Source: Brevundimonas sp.
Lineage (GTDB): Bacteria > Pseudomonadota > Alphaproteobacteria > Caulobacterales > Caulobacteraceae
Direction of reading: 5' to 3'
Length of the DNA: 34,230 nucleotides
Assembly (NCBI RefSeq): GCF_016463295.1
Contig: NZ_JAEMRO010000019.1
Location: forward strand, 1 to 34,230
Part shown: positions 1 through 7,110 of the stretch, piece by piece
How the letters are laid out: each line of letters begins with the position of its first letter
Numbering within the stretch: the stretch's first letter is position 1
Translations under genes and position numbers: made by a program
Notes under the pieces: generated by a model
Told to the model about the DNA's origin: nothing
The model's database searches: none
What the model saw: the letters and a program-made list of their open reading frames with translations, nothing else

Positions 1-51
1 ATCAGACTACGAATCTGAGGGTCGGACGTTCGAATCGTTCCGGGCGCGCCA
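1..51 (+). tRNA. tRNA-Arg(ACG), 3' part (5' end outside window)
   Basis: The window opens inside a tRNA. Positions 2-6 and 14-18 form a 5-bp anticodon stem around the 7-nt loop at 7-13, whose anticodon at 9-11 is ACG (Arg). A T-arm follows, with stem 24-28/36-40 and loop TTCGAAT, then the 3' acceptor strand 41-47, discriminator G48 and an encoded CCA at 49-51. The 5' half (acceptor and D arm) is outside the window, so I cannot confirm that the gene is complete. It is the integration target of the island. Confidence 0.85.
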
Positions 52-56
52 TTTTT
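7..56 (+). repeat. Left attachment repeat of the island (50-bp direct repeat, copy 1)
   Basis: Positions 7-56 are identical to 23429-23478. The repeat starts at the first base of the anticodon loop, covers the T-arm, acceptor strand and CCA, and ends in a run of T. The flanking bases differ (A6 versus G23428; A57 versus T23479). A tRNA 3'-half repeat with a tyrosine recombinase gene next to the other copy is the usual outcome of site-specific integration into a tRNA gene. Confidence 0.92.
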
Positions 57-592
57 ACCAATAAAATCAGCAGCTTGACAGCGCCGGGGCGAGCGGTGTT
101 GTCCGGTTATCAATGATTCCAAATCCATCCGGAAAATTCCGCTTAAAACCAATCAGTTACCACCTTTTGCGGTTTGGGTCCGGATCGTTCACAGCGCTTC
201 CGAAGAGCAATTTTGGAGCATCAACTGTTTGCCGAAGCCATCGAATAGCACGACGATTTCAAGTCACATTCACCCAACCCGGCGACCATCGACTATTGGC
301 TAAACTGCCAGTTTGCCCCGCTAGGTTACCGCTGCCTGAAGCGATCTGCGCACGAAATTTGCAGGCCAAACCAACCGTCAACGATGCAGCCGCAGAGGCA
401 GGTGTCACCTTGTCTGACATGCTGTGCGAGCCAAACACACACCTGTGTCAGTGAAACTGGTAAGGTGCGCCAACAAAAACTGCATCGGGTGTCAACGAGG
501 CCCCACACCTCCTTTTCGCGCCTGGTGACGCTCGTGCTAGCTGAAAGCATACGCCCCTTTGGATGGGTGGCTGGTGAGAAGTCACAATCGCT
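57..592. other. Left-end spacer with no recognised gene
   Basis: These 536 bases lie between the left attachment repeat and ynfA and are visibly less GC-rich than the cargo. The longest frame (113-454, plus) has no recognisable domain and no good ribosome binding site, and other frames overlap it equally, so I do not call a gene. The stretch may hold recombinase arm-binding sites or decayed sequence, plus the promoter for ynfA near its right end. Confidence 0.5.
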
Positions 593-964
593 ATGAAGCT
601 ATCCATCCTTGCATTCGTCGGGGCCGCAATCGCTGAGATCGTAGGATGCGTCGCGTTCTGGGCCTGGCTGAAGATGGGTAAGTCCATCTGGTGGGTGCTG
701 CCAGGTGTGCTCTCGCTGGCTGTGTTCGCCTCCCTCCTCACACTGGTGGATTCCGAACACGCGGGCCGCAGCTACGCGACCTACGGCGGCATCTATATCG
801 CCGCAGCCGTTATCTGGATGTGGGTCGCGGAAGGTGTGCGACCAGATCGATGGGACATTCTAGGGGTGTGCATATGCCTTGTCGGCGCCGGCGTCATCTT
901 GTGGGCGCCACGGGCACTGACACAGTTTGAAATTCAGGTCCCTTTGCCGGTGGGCCAACCGTAG
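593..964 (+). CDS. ynfA: YnfA/UPF0060 family small membrane protein
   Basis: This 123-residue protein consists almost entirely of four hydrophobic segments (roughly residues 3-24, 34-52, 62-82 and 88-106). It has the order typical of YnfA: an N-terminal helix containing AEIVGC, then YATYGGIYI near residues 62-70, [14 protein letters not shown], and a last helix ending in a short polar tail. The family sits in the inner membrane and resembles small multidrug resistance proteins; efflux has been proposed, but the substrate is uncertain. A GAGAAG sequence about 12 nt upstream is a loose ribosome binding site. It is the first cargo gene after the left end, and the next gene follows 59 bp downstream on the same strand after a hairpin. 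Confidence 0.85.
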   Translation: MKLSILAFVGAAIAEIVGCVAFWAWLKMGKSIWWVLPGVLSLAVFASLLTLVDSEHAGRSYATYGGIYIAAAVIWMWVAEGVRPDRWDILGVCICLVGAGVILWAPRALTQFEIQVPLPVGQP

Positions 965-984
965 CAAGAGTCTTGCGCCCGACA

Positions 985-1010
985 TGACGGAGGCAACAAC
1001 GCCTCTGTCA
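985..1010 (+). terminator. Hairpin between ynfA and the 57-aa gene
   Basis: The arms 985-994 and 1001-1010 pair over 10 bp with one G-T pair, around the 6-nt loop AACAAC. No T-tract follows, so it may be an attenuator or an mRNA 3'-end-stabilising stem rather than a strong terminator. It ends 2 nt before the GGAG (1013-1016) of the next gene, close enough to influence its translation. Confidence 0.4.
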
Positions 1011-1023
1011 TCGGAGCACGGCT

Positions 1024-1197
1024 ATGACAGGCCAAGACTACAAGATCATCATTCATAGGGGCGAGCGCACCATCACAATCGTCGTCGATCCCTGTGTCGC
1101 GAACGACCGCTTCATCGGCCTCGTCGATGGTGTCGAAGTGGCCACCGCTGAAGACCCGTCAATGGTCATGGCGAAGCTGTTGTCGGACTGGGGCTGA
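1024..1197 (+). CDS. Small unknown protein (57 aa)
   Basis: The ATG at 1024 has a GGAG 7 nt upstream. The product begins MTGQDYKIIIHRGERTITIV and ends KLLSDWG. It looks like a small soluble alpha/beta protein with a single Cys (DPCVANDRFIGLVDG) and no signal peptide or membrane segment. I do not recognise a family. A hairpin precedes it and a perfect 11-bp hairpin starts 5 nt after its stop codon, which supports an independently bounded transcription unit. Its middle and end (C-V, F-x-G-x-x-D-G, then A-x-x-LL) loosely resemble the small protein encoded at 10681-10863, so the two may be related; that is an inference from pattern only. Confidence 0.55.
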   Translation: MTGQDYKIIIHRGERTITIVVDPCVANDRFIGLVDGVEVATAEDPSMVMAKLLSDWG

Positions 1198-1201
1198 CCG
1201 T

Positions 1202-1231
1202 AAACGGCGCGTTGGTGATGACGCGCCGTTT
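1202..1231. terminator. Perfect 11-bp hairpin, probable terminator
   Basis: Arm 1202-1212 (AAACGGCGCGT) is the exact reverse complement of 1221-1231, with an 8-nt loop. The stem ends in TTT on either strand, so it could stop transcription coming from the 57-aa gene on the plus strand or, after a gap, from the glutaredoxin-MauE gene on the minus strand. Confidence 0.6.
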
Positions 1232-1408
1232 GTCTGCCGCCGCTAGGTTCTGCACCCTTCTATGGCTCTTGGCGGCCGCGCGAGCAGCAGACGTCCTGAA
1301 CCGCCGCGCGAGTGGGGGGGGAGACAAAGCCATCGCGATCAGCGTGTCTGGAAAGCACCAGTTGCGGACCTTGACTGCTCGCCTGAAGCAGACGCTCAGA
1401 TCGTGATT

Positions 1409-2173
1409 TCACATGAGCATCGGCGCGCTGATCAGGCTGATCTCCATCGCCAGCATCCACACCGCCATCGCGATCATCATCAGGTTCTCGGTCAGGGACA
1501 GGAAGCCGAGCGGCACATTGCTGTCGCCGCCGACGCAGGCGCATTTGAGCTCCCGCTTGTCGATATAGACGGCCTTGAACACCGAAACTGCGCCGATGCC
1601 CCCGATGATCAGGGCGACCGGTGCCGACAGCCAAGTCAGGACGCCCGCCACCATCAGCGCGCCCGCCCCGAATTCCGCGAAGGGGTAGACCTTGCCGTAG
1701 GGGACCCACCGCTTCGCCAGCAGATCGTAGTTCAGGAACATCGACGAGAAACTCTCGACGTTCTGAAGTTTCAGCATTCCAAGCACCATCATCGACAAGG
1801 CGATGAACCACTCGCCCGCCTGCACGGTCAGCGGCGTGCCATAGACGACAAGGCTGAGCATCGCGGCCATGACGGCGGTCGTCAGAAACACGACCAGCAC
1901 AGGCGTATAGGTCGTCGCCTTGGGGTCGCGGACCTTCAAGCCCAGGTAGCGACGCAGGTCGTCGTGACCGCCGATCCGCTGTCCGTCGATGAACACCTGC
2001 GGCGTAGTCTTCACCCCGTGCTCGGCCTTGAAGGCATCGGTCTGCTCGCGTGTCGTCAGCCAGTGATCCTCAACCGTGTAGCCCCGGCTTTTCAGCAGAT
2101 GACGGGCCTTGAGCCCCCAGGGGCAGGTGTGGTCGGGCATCACCATGCGGTGGATGATGGCGGTCTTGGTCAT
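1409..2173 (-). CDS. Glutaredoxin-MauE/DoxX fusion membrane protein
   Basis: This is a 254-residue fusion. Residues 1-85 are a glutaredoxin-like domain with the active site HTCPWGLKA (Cys17, no second Cys) and the TTPQVFIDG cis-Pro loop. Residues 93-254 are a MauE/DoxX-type module with four or so membrane helices and a conserved CACVGGDSNVPLG near residue 215. Proteins of this layout are redox-associated and often sit beside MerR regulators and metal-resistance genes; a thiol-transfer role in metal stress is likely but unproved. The start is ATG 2173, because GGAGG lies 6 nt upstream; a longer upstream frame would run through the operator. It is transcribed divergently from the merR-like gene and shares its control region. 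Confidence 0.82.
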   Translation of the reverse strand: MTKTAIIHRMVMPDHTCPWGLKARHLLKSRGYTVEDHWLTTREQTDAFKAEHGVKTTPQVFIDGQRIGGHDDLRRYLGLKVRDPKATTYTPVLVVFLTTAVMAAMLSLVVYGTPLTVQAGEWFIALSMMVLGMLKLQNVESFSSMFLNYDLLAKRWVPYGKVYPFAEFGAGALMVAGVLTWLSAPVALIIGGIGAVSVFKAVYIDKRELKCACVGGDSNVPLGFLSLTENLMMIAMAVWMLAMEISLISAPMLM

Positions 2174-2208
2174 TGCAGCCTCCGTGATCTTCAAATCCGA
2201 GGCGCACT

Positions 2209-2239
2209 CCTTAAGTTCCGTAGCATGATACGGAGTCAA
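2209..2239 (-). promoter_or_regulatory. mer-like MerR operator/promoter for the glutaredoxin-MauE gene
   Basis: On the minus strand, TTGACT (2239-2234) and TTAAGG (2214-2209) are separated by 19 bp, the over-long spacer typical of MerR-activated promoters. The spacer begins with the 16-bp dyad CCGTATCATGCTACGG (2233-2218). From memory, the Tn501/Tn21 mer operator has the same TTGACT start and CCGTA/TACGG arms with the same dyad length. The site lies in the 68-bp gap between the divergent genes, so it probably also represses the regulator gene. Confidence 0.8.
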
Positions 2240-2241
2240 GC

Positions 2242-2655
2242 ATGAGTGTGCGGACGATAGCAGGCCTGGCGCGAGAGGGTGGCGTTGGCGTGGAGACGAT
2301 CCGCTTTTATCAGCGGCGCGGGCTACTGCCGACGCCGGATCGCTGGTCGCGCGACGGCGTGGGCGCCGGCATCCGCCGCTATGGCGAGGAGGACGTGCGC
2401 CGGCTGAAGTTCATCCGCTCGGCTCAGACGGCTGGGTTCACCCTTGAGCAGATCAAAGAACTTCTGTCGCTGGACGCGGGCGAGGATCGGGCGCGCGCCC
2501 GCGTGCTGGCGGCCGAGCGTATGGCCGCGTTGGATCGAACGATCGCCGATCTGGAAGACGCGAGAGCGGCGCTGAGGCGGTTGGCTAACGCCTGCGCGTC
2601 GACGGACAGCGGCCCTTGCCCAATCATCGAGGCCTTCCAGGGCGAAGCCGCCTGA
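2242..2655 (+). CDS. MerR-family metal-responsive regulator
   Basis: This 137-residue protein has a mer-like N-terminal winged helix (VETIRFYQRRGLL, IRRYGEEDVRRL, SAQTAGFTLEQIKELL), a dimerisation helix at about residues 83-112, and a C-terminal metal loop with Cys118 and Cys126 followed by PII. The 8-residue Cys spacing matches CueR-type copper sensors (C-x7-C-P-I-I) more than mercuric MerR. The position that aligns with MerR Cys82 is Arg83, so a standard trigonal Hg site is not present. It probably twists the 19-bp spacer promoter of the divergent glutaredoxin-MauE gene. The inducer is unclear; copper or another soft metal is plausible. It ends 3 bp from the convergent copG-like gene. Confidence 0.85.
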   Translation: MSVRTIAGLAREGGVGVETIRFYQRRGLLPTPDRWSRDGVGAGIRRYGEEDVRRLKFIRSAQTAGFTLEQIKELLSLDAGEDRARARVLAAERMAALDRTIADLEDARAALRRLANACASTDSGPCPIIEAFQGEAA

Positions 2656-2658
2656 GGC

Positions 2659-3114
2659 TCAGGCCCCGTTGTGGCGGCCGAAGACGGTCGCCTCTCCGGC
2701 CCGGTTGATCAGCAGGGTGACATAGGGCTGGCGACCTGCCGCTTCCATGCCGGGCGATCCGGCGGGCATGCCGGGCGCGGCCAGCGCCACGGCCGTCGGC
2801 CGCTCGCGCAGCAGGCGGTCGACATCTGCAGCGGGCACATGGCCTTCGATGGCATAGGCGCCGACCACGGCGGTGTGGCATCCGGCATAGCGGTCCGGCA
2901 CGCCGTAGCGAGCCCGAATCGGGGAGAGGTCCTCGCGCTCGACGACATCAACGGTCCAGCCCGCGCCGCGCATATGGGTCACCCAGCCGTCGCAGCATCC
3001 GCACCACGGGGTCTTGTAGGCCGTCATGCGCCGCACCTGCGCCACCGCCGTGCCGGTCGAGGCAAGAGCGATAGCGCCGCCCAGCAACAGGCGACGGTTC
3101 ATTCGGACTGTCAT
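2659..3114 (-). CDS. copG: CopG-like DUF411 periplasmic copper protein
   Basis: This 151-residue exported protein has an N-terminal signal (RRLLLGGAIALAS, cleavage near AVAQ26). The mature part carries the DUF411 signature: PWCGCC (Cys38, Cys40, Cys41), CHT at 79-81, YAIEGHVPA, and PGMPAGSPGMEA near the C-terminus. DUF411 proteins such as Pseudomonas CopG bind copper through a Cys cluster and are linked to copper resistance. The ATG at 3114 shares one base with the upstream copC stop (TGATG), so translation is probably coupled. A TTG one codon earlier is less likely; an internal ATG at 3102 is another option. It is the last gene of copA-copB-copC-copG. Confidence 0.85.
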   Translation of the reverse strand: MTVRMNRRLLLGGAIALASTGTAVAQVRRMTAYKTPWCGCCDGWVTHMRGAGWTVDVVEREDLSPIRARYGVPDRYAGCHTAVVGAYAIEGHVPAADVDRLLRERPTAVALAAPGMPAGSPGMEAAGRQPYVTLLINRAGEATVFGRHNGA

Positions 3115-3539
3115 CAATGGACCATGAAACGAACGACGCCCGCCATCTCGTGACCGTCCGCGCCTTCAGCGGTCCAGTTCAGGACGTAGTTGCCGGGCGC
3201 CAGGGTCGGCAGATCGGCGGACACGCGCGTCGTCGCAGCGGCGGCCGCGACGGGGACTTCAACGGCGGCCTGACCCTCGGCGGTCACAGTGACGGCCTTT
3301 AGCGTCATTGCGTGTGGGAAGGTCGCGGTGAACCAGTCGGGAGAGCCGTTGGTCATCGCGCCATCCGCCGGGCTGGTGACGACGCCGTGCGCGGCATTAT
3401 CGGCAGGCGCGGCCTGGCTATGACCTGCGTGCGCGTCCTGGCCCTCATTTCCGCAGCAGCAACAAGCGGCTGCGGCCTGGGCCAATGTGGGGACCACCAG
3501 GGCCAAGGTCATGGCGACGGCGGGGATGATCTTGCGCAT
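3114..3539 (-). CDS. copC: CopC-domain periplasmic copper-binding protein with Cys4 N-terminus
   Basis: This 141-residue protein has a signal peptide ending near AQA22. An unusual run of four Cys (26-29) follows, then a His-rich linker (AHAGH), and from about residue 49 a CopC beta-sandwich: AHGVVTSPADGA at its start and the EGADGHEMAGVVRF copper-site region near the end. CopC proteins bind copper in the periplasm and hand it to CopD or the oxidase. The start was chosen at ATG 3539, which has AGGAG 8 nt upstream. It lies 11 bp after copB and its stop overlaps the copG-like start. The island has a second, more standard copC at 9295-9648. Confidence 0.85.
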   Translation of the reverse strand: MRKIIPAVAMTLALVVPTLAQAAAACCCCGNEGQDAHAGHSQAAPADNAAHGVVTSPADGAMTNGSPDWFTATFPHAMTLKAVTVTAEGQAAVEVPVAAAAATTRVSADLPTLAPGNYVLNWTAEGADGHEMAGVVRFMVH

Positions 3540-3550
3540 GGACAACTCTC

Positions 3551-4627
3551 CTAGAACCAGGCCTTCAGGCCGATGACAAAACGGGTGTGTTCGGGCTCGC
3601 CGCCTGCGGCGCGCGTGAAGTCGGCGGTGTCGCCGAGTTCGCGGCTCCATTCGATCCCGACATAGGGCGCAAACTCCTTGGCGATTTCATAGCGCAGGCG
3701 CAGACCGGCCTCGATGTGTGTCAGACCCGATCCCAGCCCCAGTTCGGGGATGTCAGCAGCCGAGGCCTCGACCTCGACGCGCGGTTGAAGGATTAGCTTC
3801 TGAGTGATCCGCTGATCGTATTCGGCCTCGACCCGCGCCGTCAGGTCGCCTTCGCTGGACACAAAGGCTGCGGCGTCGACCTCCCACCAGTAGGGGGCCA
3901 GCCCCTGAAGTCCGAGCACCAGATGGGTCGGATTCTCGTCGCTCTCGCCGAAGTCCTGACGCACGCCCGCCTGCACGTCCCAGAAGGGCGAGATCGCGCG
4001 GCTGTAAAGCGCCTGAACCTCGCCTTCGATCTCGCCGTCGAAGTCGCCCTCGGCCTCGGACTTCCACCATAGGCGGTTGATGTCGCCGCCGGTCCAGCCC
4101 GCAACGTCCCAGGTCCAGCTCTCTTCGCCATCGCCGAAGCCGACTTCCAGGCGATCGACGATGACGGCGGTGGCGCGCACGTCGCCATTCTCGCGCCTCA
4201 AGCCTTCGCGGGCTCCGGTCATCCGGTCCGCGCCCCAGATCGCGTCGGCTGCATGGGCCGGGCCGGACAGGGCGGCGGGCGGCAAGGGCGGTTGCCGAGG
4301 CCGGCCCGCGTCATCGGCGCTGGTCGGGACGTCGGGCGGCCCGCTCGCCGCGTGGCCGCCCATGTCGTGACCTGCGTGGGGATCGCCCTGGGCGGGCATC
4401 GTATGACCGGCGTGAGGATCAGCGGCCTGAGACGGCGCGCCCATGTCGTGCCCGGCGTGCGGGTCCGCGCTCTGCGCCAACGGGGGCATGGCGTGTCCCG
4501 CATGCGGGTCGGCCGCAGGAGCCTGAGCCGACTGCTGCGGGACCGCCGGATGATGGCTGTGATCCTGTGCGGCGGCGGCTCCTGCGGCCAGCATCAGGGG
4601 GACCAGCGCGGTCATCATCCGGATCAT
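3551..4627 (-). CDS. copB: Copper resistance protein B (outer-membrane)
   Basis: This 358-residue protein has a signal peptide (MIRMMTALVPLMLAAG). A His/Met-rich segment (about residues 20-100) carries four copies of a DPHAGHxM motif. The CopB beta-barrel domain begins near residue 125 (AADAIWGADRM) and ends in a C-terminal aromatic residue (GLKAWF), as outer-membrane proteins usually do. The family cooperates with the CopA oxidase in periplasmic copper resistance. The start is ATG 4627, whose ATGA overlaps the copA stop by 4 bp. A longer open frame upstream overlaps copA and is an artefact. Confidence 0.9.
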   Translation of the reverse strand: MIRMMTALVPLMLAAGAAAAQDHSHHPAVPQQSAQAPAADPHAGHAMPPLAQSADPHAGHDMGAPSQAADPHAGHTMPAQGDPHAGHDMGGHAASGPPDVPTSADDAGRPRQPPLPPAALSGPAHAADAIWGADRMTGAREGLRRENGDVRATAVIVDRLEVGFGDGEESWTWDVAGWTGGDINRLWWKSEAEGDFDGEIEGEVQALYSRAISPFWDVQAGVRQDFGESDENPTHLVLGLQGLAPYWWEVDAAAFVSSEGDLTARVEAEYDQRITQKLILQPRVEVEASAADIPELGLGSGLTHIEAGLRLRYEIAKEFAPYVGIEWSRELGDTADFTRAAGGEPEHTRFVIGLKAWF

Positions 4628-6429
4628 GAGGCCGCTCCATCCAGAGGGCGGACGGTGACGACGTTGAACATCCCCGCATGCATGTGCATCAGCATGTGGC
4701 AGTGGAAGGCCCAGTCGCCGGGCGCATCGGCCGTCAGGTCGAAGGTCACCTTGGACCCCGGTGCGACATTGACCGTGTGCTTCAACGGCTGATGCCCAGC
4801 GGGTCCGCCCGTCACCAGCTCGAAGAAGTGGCCGTGCAGGTGGATGGGGTGGGCCATCATGGTGTCGTTGACCAGGGTCACTCGCACCCGCTCGTCCCGC
4901 TCGAAGCGGATCGGCTCGACGATCTCGGAGAATTTGCGTCCGTCGAACCCCCACATGAACCGTTCCATGTTTCCGGTCAGGTGGATTTCCAGCGCGCGGG
5001 AGGGCGGCCTCTGGTCTTTGTTGGCGGCCAGCGAAACAAGGTCCGTGTAGACCAGCACCCGGTGGGGCGCGTCCTCCAGTCCCATGGGCCGTTCGCTCAG
5101 GCGGTTGGCCGGGTCCGATGAAATCATGTCGACCCCGACGCCGACGGCCATGTCGGCGGGCGCGTTGTCCGGGTTGCGCATGTCGTGATCCATGCTGCCG
5201 TGACCCATGGCGGCGTGATCCATCGGCGCGGAGGCGGGGGCTTCGTGTCCCATGGCAGAATGATCCACGCCGCCGTGTCCCATCGCCGAATGGTCCATCC
5301 CGGCCATCCCGCCCATGCCCATGTCGCGCATCGTCAGGGTCGGCACCTCGCGCAGCGGAGGAACCTCTGCCGTCATCCCCAGACGGGGCGCCAGCGTCGC
5401 CCGCGCCATGCCGGAGCGATCCACCGACTCGGCGACCAGGGTGTAGGCGCGGTCCTCCGTCGGTCGGACGACCACGTCATAGGTCTCGGCCACGGAAATC
5501 TGGAACTCGTCGGTCTCGACGGGTCGCACGTTCTCGCCGTCGGCATTGACCACCGTCATCTGCAGGCCCGGAATGCGCACGTTGAAGATCGACATGGCCG
5601 AGGCGTTGATGACCCTCAGCCGCACCCGCTCGCCGGGCCGGAACAGGCCGGTCCAGTTCTCGGCGGGCCCATGCCCGTTGACCAGATAAGTGTAGGTCGT
5701 TCCGTTGACGTCGGCGATGTCGCGGGGGTCCATCCGCATCTGACCCCACATCTGGCGGTCGGCGAGCGACATGCCGTCCTCACCGGAGATCAGGCCCGAC
5801 AGGGTCGTGCGCGACTGGTTGAAATAGCCGGGGCTCTTCTTCAGCCGGTCCAGAATCTCGTGGGGATGCAGGAAGCTCCAGTCCGACAGGACGATCACGT
5901 GCTCGCGGTCATAAGCCACCGGATCGGCACCGGCCGGGTCGATGATCAGCGGCCCGTAGTGGCCCATCGCCTCCTGAAGATTGGAATGGCTGTGATACCA
6001 GAAGGTGCCCGACTGAATGACCGGGAACTCGTAGTCGAAGGTCTCACCGGGCCTGATGCCGGGAAAGCTGACGCCCGGCACGCCGTCCATGTGAAAGGGA
6101 AGCAGCACGCCATGCCAGTGGATAGAGGTGTCCTCGTCCAGGGTGTTGGTCACCGACAGCCGAGCCGTCTCGCCTTCGCGCAGGCGGATCAGCGGCGCAG
6201 GCAGGGTCCCGTTGACCGTGATGGCGTGGCCGGAGCGACCGCCGACCGTGAACGGCGAATGGCCGACGCTGAGCCGAACGTTCGGCCCTTGAAGGGTCGG
6301 CAGATCGGCGCGCAACCCCGTTGATCCGCTCTGGGCCCAGGCGGGCAGAAGTCCTTGCGCGGCGAGCAGCCCCGTGCCGCCCGCGAAGCCGCGCAGCAGG
6401 GCGCGGCGGTCTGTCTGGATCGATCTCAT
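4624..6429 (-). CDS. copA: CopA-type periplasmic multicopper oxidase
   Basis: This 601-residue protein starts with a Tat signal (DRRALLRGF, residues 7-15). All four copper-binding motifs are present: HWH at 104-106, WYHSH at 144-148, HPIHLHGHFF at about 527-536 and HCHMLMHMH at about 576-584. A Met/His-rich insert around residues 375-420, with repeated DHSAMGH/DHAAMGH units, is typical of copper-resistance CopA and probably binds extra Cu(I). It oxidises Cu(I) in the periplasm. The gene heads copA-copB-copC-copG, with a 4-bp overlap into copB. An ECF-type promoter lies 31 bp before the start, so it can be transcribed separately from the sigma-factor gene 78 bp upstream. Confidence 0.95.
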   Translation of the reverse strand: MRSIQTDRRALLRGFAGGTGLLAAQGLLPAWAQSGSTGLRADLPTLQGPNVRLSVGHSPFTVGGRSGHAITVNGTLPAPLIRLREGETARLSVTNTLDEDTSIHWHGVLLPFHMDGVPGVSFPGIRPGETFDYEFPVIQSGTFWYHSHSNLQEAMGHYGPLIIDPAGADPVAYDREHVIVLSDWSFLHPHEILDRLKKSPGYFNQSRTTLSGLISGEDGMSLADRQMWGQMRMDPRDIADVNGTTYTYLVNGHGPAENWTGLFRPGERVRLRVINASAMSIFNVRIPGLQMTVVNADGENVRPVETDEFQISVAETYDVVVRPTEDRAYTLVAESVDRSGMARATLAPRLGMTAEVPPLREVPTLTMRDMGMGGMAGMDHSAMGHGGVDHSAMGHEAPASAPMDHAAMGHGSMDHDMRNPDNAPADMAVGVGVDMISSDPANRLSERPMGLEDAPHRVLVYTDLVSLAANKDQRPPSRALEIHLTGNMERFMWGFDGRKFSEIVEPIRFERDERVRVTLVNDTMMAHPIHLHGHFFELVTGGPAGHQPLKHTVNVAPGSKVTFDLTADAPGDWAFHCHMLMHMHAGMFNVVTVRPLDGAAS

Positions 6430-6460
6430 GCGTCAGTCTTGGCCCATCTGTCTGACTGGC

Positions 6461-6489
6461 TTACGCCAGAACCGCGCGCGCCCCTCGCG
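6461..6489 (-). promoter_or_regulatory. Predicted ECF promoter of copABCG
   Basis: On the minus strand, CGCGAGGGG (6489-6481), 13 nt, then GGCGTAA (6467-6461). The same two boxes at the same spacing occur upstream of the YXH operon and the SnoaL-like gene, and a weaker version precedes copC2-copD. The -10-like GGCGTAA ends 31 bp before the copA ATG. Confidence 0.65.
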
Positions 6490-6507
6490 GCGGCTGGTCG
6501 CAGGGGC

Positions 6508-7110
6508 TTATCCGGATGGGCCGAGGCGATCCAGCAAGGCCTTGCGGGCGCGGGCGATCCGCAGCTCGACCGCCTTGGACGACAGGCGCAGTATCTGGCC
6601 GATCTCGGCATGGGAGCGGGCTTCCAGAACCGCGAGGAGCAGCGGCGCACGTTGACTGTCGGGCAGTTCACCCAAGGCGCGGGTCAGCCGCTCGACCCGT
6701 CGCCGGTCGTCCATCCGGTCCTCGGCGCCGGGCTCCGGATCGCCGACCGCCATGGCTTCGGGCGCGTCGAGGCCCATGACACCCCGAACCAGCCGACGCA
6801 CGCGGCGACGTCGGCTCCAGTCGCGGCATTTGTTCAGGGCGATGGTGCGCAGCCAGGCGCCGAACGGTCGGCCGGGATCGTATCGCCGGATCGACACCCA
6901 GGCAGCGGCGTAGGTCTCCTGGGTCAGGTCCAGCGCCTCGTCCGGATCACCGACATAGCGGGTGGTGAAGCGATGCAGGTCGCCCTTCGTCGCCGTCATC
7001 AGGCGCGAGAAGGCCGCCCGGTCTCCCTGGGCGGCAAGGGCTTCATCGGTGTCGCCGGCCCCCACGCTCGCGTCAGTCGGCGTCGGCGCGCAGCGTCTCG
7101 ACCACGGCAC
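6508..7110 (-). CDS. ECF sigma factor (CnrH-like)
   Basis: This protein of about 200 residues has sigma region 2 (AFSRLMTATKGDLHRFTTRY, then DPDEALDLTQETYAAAW and FGAWLRTIALNKCRDWSRR) and sigma region 4 (LGELPDSQRAPLLLAVLEARSHAEIGQIL, then KAVELRIARARKALLDRL). It is the third gene of a Y-X-H arrangement, after a small membrane protein and a periplasmic metal sensor, the order of cnrYXH in Cupriavidus. The likely start is GTG 7110, 38 bp inside the sensor gene, with GGAAG upstream; GTG 7065 is an alternative. It probably recognises GAGGG-N16-CGTA promoters in this island. Confidence 0.87.
   Translation of the reverse strand: MPWSRRCAPTPTDASVGAGDTDEALAAQGDRAAFSRLMTATKGDLHRFTTRYVGDPDEALDLTQETYAAAWVSIRRYDPGRPFGAWLRTIALNKCRDWSRRRRVRRLVRGVMGLDAPEAMAVGDPEPGAEDRMDDRRRVERLTRALGELPDSQRAPLLLAVLEARSHAEIGQILRLSSKAVELRIARARKALLDRLGPSG

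Noticed and set aside
113-454. 113-residue open frame near the left end
   Set aside because: No recognisable domain, no good ribosome binding site, and several overlapping frames of equal length.
1262-2245. 327-residue plus-strand frame opposite the glutaredoxin-MauE gene
   Set aside because: It is the antisense shadow of a clearly recognisable membrane protein, with Arg/His/Gln-rich composition.
6456-6469. Small hairpin CTGGC-GTAA-GCCAG before copA as a terminator or RNA switch
   Set aside because: Only 5 bp with no T-tract, and it coincides with the -10 box of the shared promoter, which explains the sequence better.
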